Below are positions 19,439 to 20,523 of a stretch of 20,523 nucleotides of DNA, in pieces. Source of the DNA: Perkinsus olseni. Its lineage: Eukaryota; Perkinsozoa; Perkinsida. The stretch spans positions 1 to 20,523 of the forward strand of contig JABANN010000575.1 in the NCBI GenBank assembly GCA_013115125.1, given 5' to 3'. Positions within the stretch are counted from its first letter, which is position 1, and the number at the start of each line of letters is the position of its first letter. The translations under genes and the position numbers were made by a program. The notes under the pieces are model-generated. The model ran no database searches. It had not been told where the DNA came from and saw only the letters and a list, made by a program, of their open reading frames with translations.

Positions 19439-20523
19439 GTCTTACTCTAGCTCAGAGAGACATCTGGATGGTGCTAGATTATCCATCCGAACCCTCATTT
19501 GTGCACTATAGTGACAACGGCCTCCATTGCTGCTACCTACCCGCCCTGCTCTTTGTGCGTCTTTGCTTGTTATACGTACGTTCGTCCCAGCAAGCACGTG
19601 CGTTCCTCGTCATGCTATGGAACATATGGTCACCCTAAATCCAACAACTACATCAGTTTTTCTGCGAATTCCTCCCGAGTCCGGTTTTACCTTTCTGAGC
19701 CGCACTGCACTGAGTTATAGTGCATCTGAGCAATTTCCGTTTTAATGGACCGGACACCATTGCCTTCCGAGGTAAGAGCCTCATAAAGCAGCTCATGTAA
19801 CGAACGACGCAAGCCTTGAGCGCTGGGTCGTTACCCTCAATAAGAGGTTCCAGTCATGTTATCGGTGAGCTCGCTACGGCATCATCGAACATCACAGACC
19901 AGCCTGTCAGGCTGGCAGCACGCATGGTACGGTACGCGGAAACAATCCTTGAAGCGCCGCGAATGCATCGTACAGCACAGGTTCTACGCCACAGAAGCCC
20001 GCAGAACTCGCTGGCAATGCAAATCCAGGGTCCGGCTGAGTAACCTCCAGGGCGTAGAGGAGTGAAACCACCCCCGTTGTCTGATTTCCGGGGCTCCAAT
20101 GGCTGAGTAAGCCGACCAATGACAGTCCCGGACTGGGACAGCCTGGCTGTCACAGATGCTGCGTGACAGTGGCTCACCAATATAGCACCTTTGAGATCTT
20201 GACAATCGCGCAGAGCCTCTCCCCTGGCGCAATTTCGGAAGAAGGCTAATTGACTAAACCTGTGACCGTCAACATGCTCAGTTCATGCGCATGGCCACTG
20301 CAGGGCTAGCGATGGTGTCACTCGGCGCCATACGACTCGTCCCTACGACTGAAGTTCTCTGCGCCACCTGCGTTCACGTGCGCGCTACTTGTCACCTTTA
20401 GGGTGGAACTTCTACCGTGGAAGCATACCTGGTGGCTTCTAACTTGGCCGGACTAGACTTCGTCATATATACTGCATGGTTCAGATTACAAAGCAGCATT
20501 TGATCGTATCTCTATCCGTCTTC
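19439..20523. other. Right-end region without recognised genes
   Basis: I see no spliceable gene, RNA gene or long repeat in these 1.1 kb. Short frames occur on both strands and overlap heavily. The inverted pair CAGTCCCGG/CTGGGACAG near 20123-20141 is a small hairpin. The last bases contain a possible reverse-transcriptase motif, listed separately. Confidence 0.4.
20457..20523 (+). mobile_element. Possible edge of a LINE-type reverse transcriptase
   Basis: The last in-frame residues include SDYKAAFDRISIRL. DYKAAFD resembles motif A of non-LTR (LINE) reverse transcriptases, in which Asp and the A-F-D triplet are typical. The frame has a stop at 20454-20456 just upstream and is cut by the window edge, so only about 22 residues are visible and no other RT motif can be tested. 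It may equally be chance. Confidence 0.22.

Overview
The window is nuclear DNA from a compact-genome, intron-rich unicellular eukaryote. It holds at least eight protein genes in 20.5 kb. Most introns are 42-60 nt, all GT...AG, often with a GTAG or GTGAG donor. The CCT8 gene alone is cut into 18 exons within 2.5 kb. There is no bacterial or viral signature. A perkinsid or other alveolate protist is my best guess from gene density and intron style, but nothing in the window proves the lineage.

Layout. Left end (1-687): one weak cysteine-containing reading frame, otherwise featureless. 688-3440, minus strand: a small four-helix membrane protein, then a complete 14-exon sphingolipid C9-methyltransferase-like gene of the cyclopropane-fatty-acid-synthase family. 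3441-3950: a divergent promoter region. 3951-4675, plus: a two-exon protein that looks like the N-terminal zinc-finger part of PRMT3 without the methyltransferase. 4814-10937, plus: VPS11, a core HOPS/CORVET subunit, about 30 exons. One of its introns contains a tRNA-Val(CAC) gene whose T-run terminator is also the pyrimidine tract of the intron's 3' splice site. 11052-12999, plus: the farnesyltransferase/GGTase-I alpha subunit, 10 exons. 13322-14724, plus: two closely spaced unknown genes, a proline-rich tail-anchored protein and a small helical protein. 14725-16349: a gene-poor stretch. 16350-18836, plus: CCT8 (chaperonin theta), complete, 549 residues. Right end: a 15-bp perfect palindrome, a 33-bp minisatellite running into a 99-N assembly gap, then about 1.1 kb without recognisable genes, ending in a few residues that resemble motif A of a LINE reverse transcriptase.

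The genes are housekeeping genes with independent roles (membrane lipid modification, endolysosomal tethering, prenylation, protein folding). The shared endomembrane theme of the methyltransferase, VPS11, FNTA and the membrane proteins is probably coincidental. I found no new multi-gene system. The strongest unusual observations are the tRNA nested in VPS11 with a shared terminator and splice site, the stand-alone PRMT3-type zinc finger, the fungal-type sphingolipid methyltransferase, and unusual nucleotide-motif residues in CCT8.
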